Origin: Stappia indica
GTDB taxonomy: Bacteria; Pseudomonadota; Alphaproteobacteria; Rhizobiales; Stappiaceae
Length of the DNA stretch: 64,000 nt
NCBI RefSeq assembly: GCF_009789575.1
Contig: NZ_CP046908.1
Location: forward strand, 930,001-994,000
Reading direction: 5' to 3'
Of the stretch, positions 1 to 8,327 are shown piece after piece. Below the pieces are notes generated by a model. The model worked only from the letters and a program-made list of their open reading frames with translations. It made no database searches and was not told where the DNA came from. The position numbers and the translations under genes were made by a program. Position 1 is the first letter of the stretch. Every line of letters starts with the position of its first letter.

Positions 1-136
1 CAACGCAAGGCTCCGAGACCAAAGCCAACAACAGAGTTGATGACGAAAGCGGAGGCCGCTCGAAGATGCGCCCGAGACTTGCAATCGGCGTCCGACCTCG
101 AAACGATGGGCGGATCGGAATCCGGGGAGACGGCCC

Positions 137-367
137 TTGCTGCGCGCAATGCTATCGCTGGTGTTTCTCGCCGTCTCCGGCGTTTCCGCGCAGCTCTACT
201 ATTCGAACCACTTCAAATGGCGCGACTGCTTCAACGAACTGGGCCGATGCCACGACCCGGAAACCGGCGTCGTCTATCTGGAGCAGGGCGGACCCGTCTG
301 GCTTGCTCTCGCGATTTCCGCATTCGCGATGGCGGCCTACCAGGCCTGGCGCTGGACAAGGCGGTAG
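137..367 (+). CDS. Small membrane protein, hypothetical
   Basis: About 76 residues read from a TTG at 137, preceded by GGGGAG at 123-128; an in-frame ATG at 149 is the alternative start. The N-terminus is hydrophobic and ends in a plausible cleavage or anchor region (SGVSAQ), the middle is polar with two Cys (RDCFNELGRC), and a second hydrophobic stretch (WLALAISAFAMAAY) precedes a basic tail (WRWTRR). This pattern fits a two-helix inner-membrane protein or an exported protein with a C-terminal anchor. I do not recognise a family. The gene stands alone, about 230 bases upstream of the serine hydrolase. The reading frame is short and GC-rich, so it could be spurious. Confidence 0.42.
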   Translation: MLRAMLSLVFLAVSGVSAQLYYSNHFKWRDCFNELGRCHDPETGVVYLEQGGPVWLALAISAFAMAAYQAWRWTRR

Positions 368-593
368 CGCTCTCCCCGCCCGCAACGCGGCAATAAGGGG
401 TGGCAATGCCGACCGCATGGCTTCAAAAATAGATTTTGCCAACAGACCGGAAGGGTTCAGCCGGAAACCGGAGGAGGAATTGGGCCGGCGCTGCACCCCG
501 ACCAAAGGACCTGCGACCCGGTTCGCAGCAGCGCCCCGGCAACGCACCTTTGCACGACGATGTCGTTTCATTCGCCGCACGATAAAGGACAGA

Positions 594-2243
594 ATGTTGA
601 ACTTTCCCCCCATGTCTTGCTTCATCCCGCTTTGCCGCATCCCGCTCTCCCGCACCGCTGTTGCCCGTGCCGCACTTGTCGTGTGTCTCGGCGCCGGCTC
701 GGTCGTCCATGCCGAAACGGCCCTTCCCGCCCTCGGCCTGCCGAACCCGATGCCGGCCCCGGATCGGATGGTGTGGCTCCCGGTGACGCAGGAGAGGATC
801 GAAACGGCGGTGGCCGCTCTCGACGCGCTCGGTGCCTCGATGCTGGAGCGCTCCGACATTCCCGGCCTTGCCATCGCCGTGGTGCACAAGGGCGAGACGA
901 TCTATGCGCGCGGCTTCGGCAAGCGCGCGGCAAACGGCGATGCTGACGTGGATGCGGACACGGTCTTCCTGCTGGCCTCCCTGTCGAAACCCGTCGGGGC
1001 GACCGTGGTCGCCGGGCAGGTCGGGACCGGGCGCATCGCCTGGGACACCCCGCTGCGCGCGCATCTGCCGCGCTTCGACATGGGCGATCCCTGGGTGAGC
1101 GCGCAGGTCACCATCGGCGATCTCTATGCCCACCGCTCGGGCCTGCCGGACCATGCGGGCGACGATCTGGAGGATCTCGGCTACGACCGCAAGACGGTGC
1201 TGGAGCGGCTGGCCCTGCTGCCGAAGCACCCGTTCCGCGCGCACTACGCCTATACCAATTTCGGGCTGACCGCCGCGGCCGAGGCGGTGGCCGCCGCTTC
1301 CGGCACCGACTGGGCGAGCCTGTCGGAGGAAACGCTCTACGCGCCACTCGGCATGACCTCGACCAGCTCCCGCCACGCCGACTACCTGGCGCGCGACAAC
1401 CGCGCCTCCAGCCACATGATCGACGGCGACGGCTACGCCCTCACCGACCTGCGGCAGCCGGACGCACAGAGCCCGGCCGGCGGCGTCAGCTCGAGCGTCA
1501 ACGACATGGCGCGCTGGATGGCGATGGTGCTGGCCGGCGGCGAGGCGAACGGCAGGCAGGTGGTGAACGCCAAGGCGCTGCTGGCGGCGACCTCGCCGCA
1601 GGTGATCAGCGGCGCCCCCGGAACGGTGGACGCGCGGGCCGGCACCTACGGGTTCGGCTTCGGCGTGGGAGTTCGCCCCTCGGGCCGGGTGACGATCAGC
1701 CATTCGGGCGCCTTCGCGCTGGGGGCCTCGACCAATTTCGTCCTGGTCCCGGATCTCGAGCTCGGCATCGTCGTGCTGACCAACGCCGCGCCGAGCGGCG
1801 TCCCGGAAGCGGTCACCGCCTCATTCCTCGACCGTGTGGAACTGGGGATCGAGACGCGCGACTGGCTCGCCGGCTACGGCCCGCGGCTGAAGGCGCTGAG
1901 CCGCCCGTTCGGCAGTCTCGTCGGCGTGCAGAAGCCTGCCGATCCGGCCCCCGCGCAGCAGGCCGAGGCCTATGTCGGGCGCTACGACAACGCCTATTTC
2001 GGCCCGGCGACGGTGGAGGAGGCCGATGGCGGCCTGGTGCTGCGCCTCGGGTCCGGACAGGCGCCGCTGGCGATGCAGCACTGGGACGGCGACAGCTTCA
2101 TCGTGCAGCCGATGAGCGAGAACCAGCCGCAAGGGTCGGTCTCGCGCGTCGACTTCTCGCGCACGGCCCCGGCCAGCGCCGCCTCGGTGACCATCGAGCA
2201 TCTCGACGAGAACGGACTGGGGACCTTCGAGCGGCCGCGCTAG
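594..2243 (+). CDS. Exported serine hydrolase, beta-lactamase/AmpC-like fold
   Basis: A 549-residue protein of the class C beta-lactamase/esterase (PF00144) type. The start at ATG 594 is chosen because AAAGGA lies at 584-589 and a signal peptide follows directly (hydrophobic AALVVCLGAGSVVHA, cleavage near residue 40); the open frame continues upstream, but that part is Arg/Pro-rich and not protein-like. The SxxK motif is SLSK (Ser129, Lys132), the second motif is Tyr220-Thr-Asn222 and the third is His370-Ser-Gly372, so the acyl-serine machinery is complete. The C-terminal 150 residues resemble the extra beta domain of this family. It probably acts in the periplasm on an ester, amide or peptide; beta-lactam resistance cannot be inferred. 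The stop codon overlaps the convergent SDR gene by four bases (CTAG). Confidence 0.88.
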   Translation: MLNFPPMSCFIPLCRIPLSRTAVARAALVVCLGAGSVVHAETALPALGLPNPMPAPDRMVWLPVTQERIETAVAALDALGASMLERSDIPGLAIAVVHKGETIYARGFGKRAANGDADVDADTVFLLASLSKPVGATVVAGQVGTGRIAWDTPLRAHLPRFDMGDPWVSAQVTIGDLYAHRSGLPDHAGDDLEDLGYDRKTVLERLALLPKHPFRAHYAYTNFGLTAAAEAVAAASGTDWASLSEETLYAPLGMTSTSSRHADYLARDNRASSHMIDGDGYALTDLRQPDAQSPAGGVSSSVNDMARWMAMVLAGGEANGRQVVNAKALLAATSPQVISGAPGTVDARAGTYGFGFGVGVRPSGRVTISHSGAFALGASTNFVLVPDLELGIVVLTNAAPSGVPEAVTASFLDRVELGIETRDWLAGYGPRLKALSRPFGSLVGVQKPADPAPAQQAEAYVGRYDNAYFGPATVEEADGGLVLRLGSGQAPLAMQHWDGDSFIVQPMSENQPQGSVSRVDFSRTAPASAASVTIEHLDENGLGTFERPR

Positions 2244-3574
2244 CGGTCGTCGAGGATCGCAAGCGCGACGAGCATCAGCACGATGGCGGGGCCGGTCTTC
2301 ACCAGCGCGCCGAGCGGCTCGATCCACATCTCCGGCGTGAGAACGGCCGCGCCCGCCATGTAGAAGAGCGACAGGGCGATGCCGGCGAGAAGCCCTGCCC
2401 GGCAGCTGCGCCGGACCGCGATGGCCGCGCCGATGCTCATATCGGCAAGGCTGGTGACCACGGTGATCAGTTTCGCCAGCAGCGGCGGGAAGGCATGCGC
2501 CGTCAGGATCGCCACCGCCGCCTCGAAGGCCACCGTGAGCGCAATCAGCCCCGAGACGAACCAGAAGACGACGAGAATGCCGAGGATCGCCGGCTTCAGC
2601 ATGTAAAGGCGGGCGAACCAGAGCTCCTGCACGCCGGCGGGACAACGGGCGAGCGCCGCCTCCAGCGACCGGGGCTCGAGGCTTGTCGCCGCCGACCAGG
2701 GGGCGGGATCGCCGGCAACGCCGCGCCGCAGCTCGGCAAGCGCCGTACTGCGCACGGGCGGTGCCCAGCCAAGGCGCGCGGCAAGATCCCCCGCCCGTGC
2801 TCCCAGCGACAGGAGCGCGCCCGGCAGCTGCCAGCGCGGTACCGGGCCGCCGATGCGGGCGCGGAACGCCTCCACCACCTCGCCAACGGTGTGCGGGCGG
2901 CGCTCCATCACGTCCCAGGTCTCGCGCCAGTCGCGCCGCCCCTGCCCCCAGGCCTCCGCCAGAACGGCGATGCTGCGGGAAATGTCGGCGACGTCGGTCG
3001 CGGCAAAGGGGCGCGAGGCTTCCTCCTGCGGCAGGCGGACCGGCAAAGCGGCAAGGCCGCGGATCAGCGCGCTGCCGCCATAGGCCACCGGCGCGACGAC
3101 GAAGCCGGGCCGCAGGATCGCGAAGGGAACGGTGCTGTCGGAAATCAGCCGCTCGGCCTCGCGCTTGGTGGCGGAAAAGGCAGTGCGGTCGCCCTCGGGC
3201 GCGCCGGGGATCGACAGCTGCACCAGGAGCTGCGGCCGCGCGCCCTCTTGCCCCATCGCGGCGAGCAGACGCGAGACGAAGCCGCCATGCGCGTCCGCCG
3301 CTGTGCCCTTGCCCGGCATGTCCTGCAAGACGCCGATGCAGTTGACGAGGATATCGACATTGCGCCCGGCCAGCAGGGTGGCCAGGCCGCGCGCGTCCAG
3401 ATCGACCAGCGGCGCCTCGACGGCAGCATCCCCGAGCGCGGCCTTCTGTGCGCGGGTGAAGCGGCGGGCGAGCGCGGCGACGGGAAAGCCCCGGTCCATG
3501 AGATCCAGCGCGACGGCGTGGCCGATCAGGCCGGAGGCGCCGAGAACGGCGATGGTGGGAGCGTCGGCGGCCAT
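2240..3574 (-). CDS. SDR-family NAD(P)-binding protein fused to a DoxX-like membrane domain
   Basis: A 444-residue two-domain protein. Residues 1 to about 300 form an extended SDR/NmrA-like Rossmann domain with the dinucleotide loop GASGLIGHA near residue 13, followed by NCIGVLQ and the SATKREAERL region that replaces the usual YxxxK. Residues from about 310 hold four hydrophobic segments (AILGILVVFWFVSGLIAL onward) matching the DoxX-like domain (PF13781). Such fusions are common in Proteobacteria and are usually annotated as epimerase or SDR oxidoreductase; the substrate is unknown. The gene lies downstream of the DUF2269 gene with only three bases between them, so the two are probably cotranscribed and act together at the inner membrane. 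The stop overlaps the convergent serine hydrolase. Confidence 0.85.
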   Translation of the reverse strand: MAADAPTIAVLGASGLIGHAVALDLMDRGFPVAALARRFTRAQKAALGDAAVEAPLVDLDARGLATLLAGRNVDILVNCIGVLQDMPGKGTAADAHGGFVSRLLAAMGQEGARPQLLVQLSIPGAPEGDRTAFSATKREAERLISDSTVPFAILRPGFVVAPVAYGGSALIRGLAALPVRLPQEEASRPFAATDVADISRSIAVLAEAWGQGRRDWRETWDVMERRPHTVGEVVEAFRARIGGPVPRWQLPGALLSLGARAGDLAARLGWAPPVRSTALAELRRGVAGDPAPWSAATSLEPRSLEAALARCPAGVQELWFARLYMLKPAILGILVVFWFVSGLIALTVAFEAAVAILTAHAFPPLLAKLITVVTSLADMSIGAAIAVRRSCRAGLLAGIALSLFYMAGAAVLTPEMWIEPLGALVKTGPAIVLMLVALAILDDR

Positions 3575-3577
3575 CGG

Positions 3578-4045
3578 TCAGATCTCCGGTTTTGCGATCA
3601 TCAGCCAGAGGATCGCCGCGACCGAACCGAAGCCGGGAAAGCCGAAGACGAACCAGATGCGGAACAAGCGGTGATAGGCGGCGGGAAGCGGCGCCCCCTC
3701 TGCGGCGGCACCGCGCGCAAGGTCGCGCATGCGCGCCTGGATCCACACCACCGGCAGCCAGAAGACGCCGGCGACGAGGTAGAGCCCCAGCGACAGGGCG
3801 ATCCAGCCGTCGGCAAAGGTGTATCCGCTCTCGCGCATCAGCAGATAGCCGGTGACCGGCTGCACCGCGACGGCGGTGGCGGTGAACAGCTTGTCGGCCA
3901 GCACGACCACCGCCGAGGTCTCGGCGATAAAGGCAGCGCTGCGGGAGCGATGCGCCATCAGCATGAAGAAGGCGATGCCGGTGCCCGTGCCGAGAATGAC
4001 GATGGCGCCGAGAACGTGGAGATACTTGAGCAGCAGATAGGTCAC
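3578..4045 (-). CDS. DUF2269 family integral membrane protein
   Basis: About 155 residues with four hydrophobic segments, opening TYLLLKYLHVLGAIVILGTG, which is the typical start of DUF2269 (PF10027) proteins. Family similarity favours a GTG start at 4045; an ATG at 4084 would add 13 residues (MRRGKPALLGPPA) that look non-homologous, and neither start has a good ribosome-binding site. His8 in the first helix and polar residues inside helices recall small haem or quinone-binding membrane proteins, but nothing proves a cofactor. It is first in a two-gene unit with the SDR-DoxX protein (3-base gap). Function unknown. Confidence 0.75.
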   Translation of the reverse strand: MTYLLLKYLHVLGAIVILGTGTGIAFFMLMAHRSRSAAFIAETSAVVVLADKLFTATAVAVQPVTGYLLMRESGYTFADGWIALSLGLYLVAGVFWLPVVWIQARMRDLARGAAAEGAPLPAAYHRLFRIWFVFGFPGFGSVAAILWLMIAKPEI

Positions 4046-4196
4046 GGCAGGCGGCCCCAGGAGAGCGGGCTTTCCTCTTCGCATCCGCAGCAGGCGGGAT
4101 CAACCCGGCAAGCGGACGACCCGCCACTCGCAAATCGGGTCGAGCCGGCCGGACGGCCTTCGTTAAATGCGCGCATCACCGCCAGCGGAGCCTGCC

Positions 4197-5411
4197 ATGC
4201 GCGCCCTCGACAGACTTGTCGCCTCTTCCTACGGACTGAACATCGCCGACCAGATCGCGCTGGTGGCCGTGCCCATCGTCGCCGCAACCGCCTTCGGTGC
4301 CGGGGCCAGCACCATCGGCCTGCTGGTCGCGTGCCAATCGATGGCGCATCTGGTGGGCAGCCTGCCCTTCGGCGTGCTGGTCGACCGCATCCAGCCGCGC
4401 AGCGCGGTGCTCGCCTCGGCGGTGCTGTCGCTTGCCGGCTTTGCGGCGGCGGCACTCGCCATCGCGGCCGGGGCGATCCTGCCCTTTGCCGGGGCGATCG
4501 CGCTCGCCGGCCTCGGCATCGTGCTCTACGGGCTGGCGAGCCTGTCGATCCTGCCGCGGATCGTGACGCAGGCCGAGCTCGCCGGTGCCAACGCGGCGAT
4601 CTCCCTGCCCCGCTCGGTCGCCTCGCTGGCCGTGCCGCTCGCCCTCGGGCTGATGCTGGGCGTGACGGGCGCCGCCGCCGTGTTCTGGGCCGCGGCCGCC
4701 TGTGCACTGTCGGCGCTGGTGCTGACCGTGCGCCTGCCGATCTTTGCCTTGCGGCCCGCGCAGCGCGAGGCGCTGATCCAGCAGCTGGCGAAGGGCGCCG
4801 GCTTCGTGCTGCGCCACCCGATGCTGCTGCCGATCACCCTTTGCGCCGTGTTCTGGAACTTCGCCTTCTCCATGCTGGTGGTGCTGGCCGTGCCGGTGAT
4901 CACCCAAGCCCATGGCGGAGAGGCGACGCTCTTTGCCAGTGCGATGGCCGCCTTCGGCCTCGCCTCGGTCGCCGGCACCTTCGTGGCGGGACGGGTCGCA
5001 GGCAGCCTCGCCCCGCGCATCGTGCTGATGTTCGGCCCCGGCAGCTCGGCGCTCGCCGCCTTGATGCTGCTGATGCTGCCGGAAAGCAATCCCGGCCCGC
5101 TGCTGATGGCGGCGTTCTTCGTGCTCGGCTTCGGCCCGTCGATGTGGCTGGTGACGCAGAACACGGTGCGCCAGCTGGTGACGCCGGCGCAGATGCTGGG
5201 ACGGGTCAACGCGGTGATCCAGACGGCGATCTACGGCACGCGGCCGCTCGGCGCGCTGGCGGGCGGGGCCATCGGCACGGCGGCCGGCCCGCAAGCCGGG
5301 CTGATCGTGGTGGCGGTCCTGTTCGCCCTGTCCTTTGCCGTGGTGCTGGCGAGCCGGCTGACGACGGTCGCCGACTACGGCGCGCTGGCGATTGCGGAGG
5401 AGAGTGCGTGA
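4197..5411 (+). CDS. MFS transporter
   Basis: A 404-residue polytopic protein with about 12 hydrophobic segments. The loop between helices 2 and 3 carries GVLVDRIQPR, a form of the MFS motif A (GxxxDRxxRR). ATG 4197 is preferred over an in-frame ATG at 4167 because GGAG lies at 4187-4190 and the protein then begins MRALDRLVASSYGLNIADQI. It belongs to the DHA-like drug or metabolite exporter group (MFS_1/MFS_3); the substrate is not predictable. It is transcribed away from the DUF2269/SDR pair, with about 150 bases between the divergent starts. Its stop codon is followed at once by a tRNA-like fragment. Confidence 0.85.
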   Translation: MRALDRLVASSYGLNIADQIALVAVPIVAATAFGAGASTIGLLVACQSMAHLVGSLPFGVLVDRIQPRSAVLASAVLSLAGFAAAALAIAAGAILPFAGAIALAGLGIVLYGLASLSILPRIVTQAELAGANAAISLPRSVASLAVPLALGLMLGVTGAAAVFWAAAACALSALVLTVRLPIFALRPAQREALIQQLAKGAGFVLRHPMLLPITLCAVFWNFAFSMLVVLAVPVITQAHGGEATLFASAMAAFGLASVAGTFVAGRVAGSLAPRIVLMFGPGSSALAALMLLMLPESNPGPLLMAAFFVLGFGPSMWLVTQNTVRQLVTPAQMLGRVNAVIQTAIYGTRPLGALAGGAIGTAAGPQAGLIVVAVLFALSFAVVLASRLTTVADYGALAIAEESA

Positions 5412-5473
5412 GGAGAGCACTCCCTTGGTAACGGAGAGGCCGCGGGTTCAGCCCCGGCCGCGACAGGGCGGCA
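5412..5473 (+). pseudogene. Degenerate 3' part of a tRNA-Thr (GGT), possible old attachment site
   Basis: Immediately after the MFS stop codon the sequence reads like the inner half of a tRNA: GAGCA (end of a D arm), CTCCC-TTGGTAA-CGGAG (anticodon arm, anticodon GGT for Thr, one mismatch next to the loop), AGGCC (variable loop) and a T arm containing GGTTCAGCCCC with one stem mismatch. No 5' half with an AGCTCAG-type D arm is present, and no matching acceptor stem or CCA can be found. This is a remnant or a chance match, not a working tRNA. tRNA 3' fragments are classical integration scars, and a toxin-antitoxin pair follows about 100 bases away. Confidence 0.4.
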
Positions 5474-5559
5474 CGCCCTGCACGCCGTCCGTCGCCAGAA
5501 AGCGGCAAGGCGCCCCTGTAGCGTGCGCGGAAGATGCGGCAAACCGGTGGGAGTCAGTG

Positions 5560-5970
5560 TTAGTCCCAGTCGATCAGTTCCGCATGCTGCTCGAACAGCC
5601 CAGCGAGTTGATCGACAGTGATCAGGTTCGCCATCAGGTCCTTGATCGGCTGGGCGAAGAACCGCGGTCCGGGCTCGCTAAGGTCGACGCCGTTGTGCTG
5701 CAGAAACAGGGACGCAGCCAGAAAGCAGACGCGCTTGTTGCCGTCGCCGAAGGCATGTGCCTTGCCGATGCCGAACGCATGCTCCGCCGCCAGAACCATC
5801 AGGTCGTTCTGGCCTTCGAAGGCCCACTTGTTGCGGGCGCGATAAAGGCCGGCTTCCAGATCGCCGATCTTGTGGGGATAGAGCTCGATGAAATGGCCGG
5901 GAAATTCCGCCTCGATTGCCCGGACGATGACGTCGATGTCCTGAAGCGTGAGCCAAGTCGGCTCGATCAT
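5560..5970 (-). CDS. doc: Type II toxin, Fic/Doc (death-on-curing) family
   Basis: A 136-residue Doc-type protein. The Fic-fold motif is present as His72-AFG-Asp76-G-Asn78-Lys79-Arg80 (HAFGDGNKR). Doc toxins of this class phosphorylate elongation factor Tu and stop translation; that activity is known for P1 Doc and inferred here. The length is normal for chromosomal Doc proteins (about 125-140). The gene overlaps the upstream antitoxin gene by ATGA (5967-5970), the standard antitoxin-toxin arrangement ensuring translational coupling. The toxin stop lies about 150 bases from the MFS stop, in a convergent position. Confidence 0.88.
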   Translation of the reverse strand: MIEPTWLTLQDIDVIVRAIEAEFPGHFIELYPHKIGDLEAGLYRARNKWAFEGQNDLMVLAAEHAFGIGKAHAFGDGNKRVCFLAASLFLQHNGVDLSEPGPRFFAQPIKDLMANLITVDQLAGLFEQHAELIDWD

Positions 5971-6158
5971 TCGCCGAGCGCCTTGAGGGTCTCGGCGAAA
6001 CGCTTCACGTCCCGGCGGACGATCTCCTCGCTGGATCGGCGCGGCGCACCGTCCTTGCGGGCCCGCAGGACATCCTCCGCGCTGAACTTCGGCGCAGGAC
6101 GGCCCTCGCCGTCGCGGGCCTCGCCCGGACGCTCATCCACCTTGGGATCGTCGGCCAT
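5967..6158 (-). CDS. Antitoxin partner of the Doc toxin
   Basis: A 63-residue, strongly charged protein starting at ATG 6158, chosen because GAGGTGCG stands just upstream; the frame stays open to 6242 but the extra residues have no ribosome-binding site. It begins MADDPKVDERPGEARDGEG and ends in a helix-like segment (EEIVRRDVKRFAETLKALGE) that could wrap the toxin groove as the Phd C-terminus does. The first half is Asp/Glu/Gly/Pro-rich and probably disordered. It does not show a clear Phd/YefM DNA-binding fold, so autoregulation is uncertain. The identification rests mainly on its ATGA overlap with doc. Confidence 0.7.
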   Translation of the reverse strand: MADDPKVDERPGEARDGEGRPAPKFSAEDVLRARKDGAPRRSSEEIVRRDVKRFAETLKALGE

Positions 6159-6264
6159 CGTCGCACCTCGTTGCCTGGCGGATGCCGGATCCGCGGGGAT
6201 CATCTTACGCCCGCGCCGGGAATAACTGCAAGAACGCGGCACTCTTGCGGGATATGGGACGGGA

Positions 6265-7179
6265 TCAGGGCGCCGACCAGGGCGGGACGCGGAAGGTCTC
6301 GACCAGGTAGTCGATGAAGAGGCGCGTGCGCGGCAACAGCTGGCGCTCGGGCAGGTAGACCGCGTGGAAGGCGGTGTCGTCGCGCACCTGGTACTCGCTC
6401 AGCAAGGGCACCAGGTCGCCGCGCGCGATGGCCGGATTGGCCAGATGCTCGGCCATGCGCATGACGCCGTGGCCGGCAAGGCAGATCTGCGCCAGGGAAA
6501 AGCCGTTGGCGCTGCGGAAGTCGCCCTCGACCGCCACGGTCTCGACGACGCCGTCCACCAGGAACGGCCAGCGGTTGAGATGGCCGCGCCGCCCCTCCCA
6601 CATCAGGCAGTTGGCGCGGGCAAGATCGCGCGGATGCGCGATGGGCCCGTGCGCGACAAGATAGGCGGGCGCGGCGACGACGACCCGCTGCAGGTCGCAG
6701 AGCTTGCGGCTCATCAGCGAGGAATCCTCCAGCCGCCCCATGCGCACGGCGACGTCGATGTTTTCCTCGATGAGATTGGCGAAGCGGTCGGTCAGCGACA
6801 GGGCGAGGGTCAGGCCCGGATGCCGCTTCAGGAAGTCGGGAATGCGCGGCACGATCTGGTCGGTGCCGAAGGCGATGGGCGCGCTGACGCGCAGCTCGCC
6901 GGCCGCCGCCCGCGTGGCCGAGGACACCTCCCCTTCCGCCGCCTCCACCGTGTCGATGGCGCGCACGCAGGCCTCAAAATAGGTCTGCCCCTCGTCGGTG
7001 AGCCGATGGCCGCGGGTCGAGCGGTGCAGCAGCTTGACGCCGAGCCGCTTTTCCAGCCCCGAAACGCTCTGGCTGACGAAGGGCTGGCTGACGCGCAGCA
7101 TGTCGGCGGCATGGCGGAAGCCGCCTGCCTCGACGACCGCGCGGAACACCCGCATTTCCAGCAGACGATTGTCCTTCAT
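6265..7179 (-). CDS. LysR-family transcriptional regulator
   Basis: A 304-residue LysR-type regulator. The winged helix-turn-helix occupies residues 1-65 (LLEMRVFRAVVEAGGFRHAA, SQPFVSQSVSGLEKRLGVKL, LLHRSTRGHRLTDEG), followed by a linker helix and a two-lobed effector-binding domain typical of the DsdC/GcvA-like group. It lies downstream of the class II aldolase gene on the same strand, separated by about 200 bases that include a tandem repeat. It is not divergent from an obvious target, so it may govern the aldolase/TRAP operon from behind or act elsewhere. No effector can be inferred. Confidence 0.9.
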   Translation of the reverse strand: MKDNRLLEMRVFRAVVEAGGFRHAADMLRVSQPFVSQSVSGLEKRLGVKLLHRSTRGHRLTDEGQTYFEACVRAIDTVEAAEGEVSSATRAAAGELRVSAPIAFGTDQIVPRIPDFLKRHPGLTLALSLTDRFANLIEENIDVAVRMGRLEDSSLMSRKLCDLQRVVVAAPAYLVAHGPIAHPRDLARANCLMWEGRRGHLNRWPFLVDGVVETVAVEGDFRSANGFSLAQICLAGHGVMRMAEHLANPAIARGDLVPLLSEYQVRDDTAFHAVYLPERQLLPRTRLFIDYLVETFRVPPWSAP

Positions 7180-7338
7180 GCCCCGTCCGTGTCTCCCTCG
7201 CCCCCCTCACCGCCCCTCTCGGGCAGCGGGCCAGACTAGCAAGGCGGGCGGGCGGCGTCAGCCGGGGGACGAAAAAAGAGACGGCCGGGCGCACGGGACG
7301 CACCGGCCGTGAAGTAGGGCAAAACAGGGCAGACACTC

Positions 7339-7398
7339 GTCAGTCGAACAGGCGTCAGTCGGCCACGTGTCAGTCGAACATGTCTCAGTCGAACATGT
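7339..7398. repeat. Four 15-bp tandem repeats across the aldolase stop codon
   Basis: Four adjacent 15-bp units: GTCAGTCGAACAGGC, GTCAGTCGGCCACGT, GTCAGTCGAACATGT and CTCAGTCGAACATGT. The last unit, read on the minus strand, encodes the end of the aldolase (Asp-Met-Phe-Asp-stop), so the array looks like repeated duplication of the 3' end of that gene, each copy carrying its own TGA. Slipped-strand duplication is the simplest origin. Confidence 0.8.
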
Positions 7399-8197
7399 CC
7401 GGGCAATCCTGGACCAGCTGGTCCCAGATGGTCTGGAAATGCAGCCAGCCGATATATTCGCTGCCGACATGCTCGCGGCTGTAGCGGGCGCGGTCCTCGC
7501 GGATGTAGATCGGCGGGATGCCGGCCGCGGCAATCGCCAGCTGCTGCTGGCAGCAGCGCTCCAGCGCGATGAACCAGAAGGCCGCCGCCTCGATGCTGTG
7601 GCGGCTCGCCGTCAGCAGGCCGTGGTTCTGGTGGATCGCCGCCTTGACGCCCTTGAAGGCGGTCGCGACGTTGGACCCGGCATGGTTCTCGACCGCGACC
7701 GCACCGGCCTCGTCGCCGATGATGACATGGTCCTCGAAGAAGGCGCAGGCATCCTGGGTGATCGGCTCGATGGGCCGGCCGAGCGCGGCATAGGCGGTGC
7801 CGTAGACCGTGTGCGCATGGCACATGGCGATGATGTCGGGATGCGCCTCGTGCACATTGGCATGCAGGACGAAGCCGGCCCGGTTCACCGCATGGGTGCC
7901 CTCGATGACGTTGCCCTCATGGTCGACGAGGATCAGGTTCGACATCTTCACCTTGTCGAAATGGATCGCCATCGGGTTGGTCCAGTAGAGCTCCGGACGC
8001 TCCGGATCGCGCACGGTCAGATGGCCGGCGAAACCGTAGTCGAAGCCCTGCCGGGCGAAGGCGCGGCAGGCGCCGACGAGGCGCTCCTTGCGGTGGCGGC
8101 GCTCGTCCTCGACGCTCTCGAACGAGGGCTCGTACGGGAAGATCAGGCCTTCCTGCTCCGGCTGGTAGATCGAAACCCGTCCCTTGAGATCCAGCAT
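7385..8197 (-). CDS. Class II aldolase/adducin family protein
   Basis: A 270-residue protein of the class II aldolase/adducin fold (PF00596). Metal-ligand candidates are His-Ala-His in CHAHTVYGTAY and the His in HQNHGLL. ATG 8197 is chosen because AGGAGGG precedes it; an upstream ATG at 8224 lacks one. Family members include fuculose- and ribulose-phosphate aldolases and metal-dependent decarboxylases of hydroxylated ring or carboxylic acids. It is the last gene of the minus-strand operon that starts with the molybdenum hydroxylase and TRAP genes (130-base gap after dctM), so it probably cleaves or decarboxylates the oxidised product of that substrate. The exact reaction is unknown. Confidence 0.85.
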   Translation of the reverse strand: MLDLKGRVSIYQPEQEGLIFPYEPSFESVEDERRHRKERLVGACRAFARQGFDYGFAGHLTVRDPERPELYWTNPMAIHFDKVKMSNLILVDHEGNVIEGTHAVNRAGFVLHANVHEAHPDIIAMCHAHTVYGTAYAALGRPIEPITQDACAFFEDHVIIGDEAGAVAVENHAGSNVATAFKGVKAAIHQNHGLLTASRHSIEAAAFWFIALERCCQQQLAIAAAGIPPIYIREDRARYSREHVGSEYIGWLHFQTIWDQLVQDCPDMFD

Positions 8198-8327
8198 GTC
8201 GTTCCCTCCTGAAGGCCGGCGCAATCCCGGCTCGCATCTCTCCCCATCTGGCTCGCATGCCCGCCGGAACGGGTCAATTCCGCCCCGGTGATAACTGTTA
8301 TCGCCCGATTTCGCCCTCGGGGCCGCC

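Noticed and set aside
66-593. Long N-terminal extension of the serine hydrolase frame
   Set aside because: The translated residues are Arg/Pro/Ser-rich and unlike protein, and a ribosome-binding site with a signal peptide marks ATG 594 as the start.
2495-5431. 978-codon open frame on the plus strand
   Set aside because: It runs antisense to the SDR and DUF2269 genes and out of frame with the MFS gene, whose products are clearly real; high GC keeps such frames open.
5412-5473. Functional tRNA-Thr gene
   Set aside because: No 5' half, no acceptor pairing, mismatches in the anticodon and T stems; kept only as a possible remnant.
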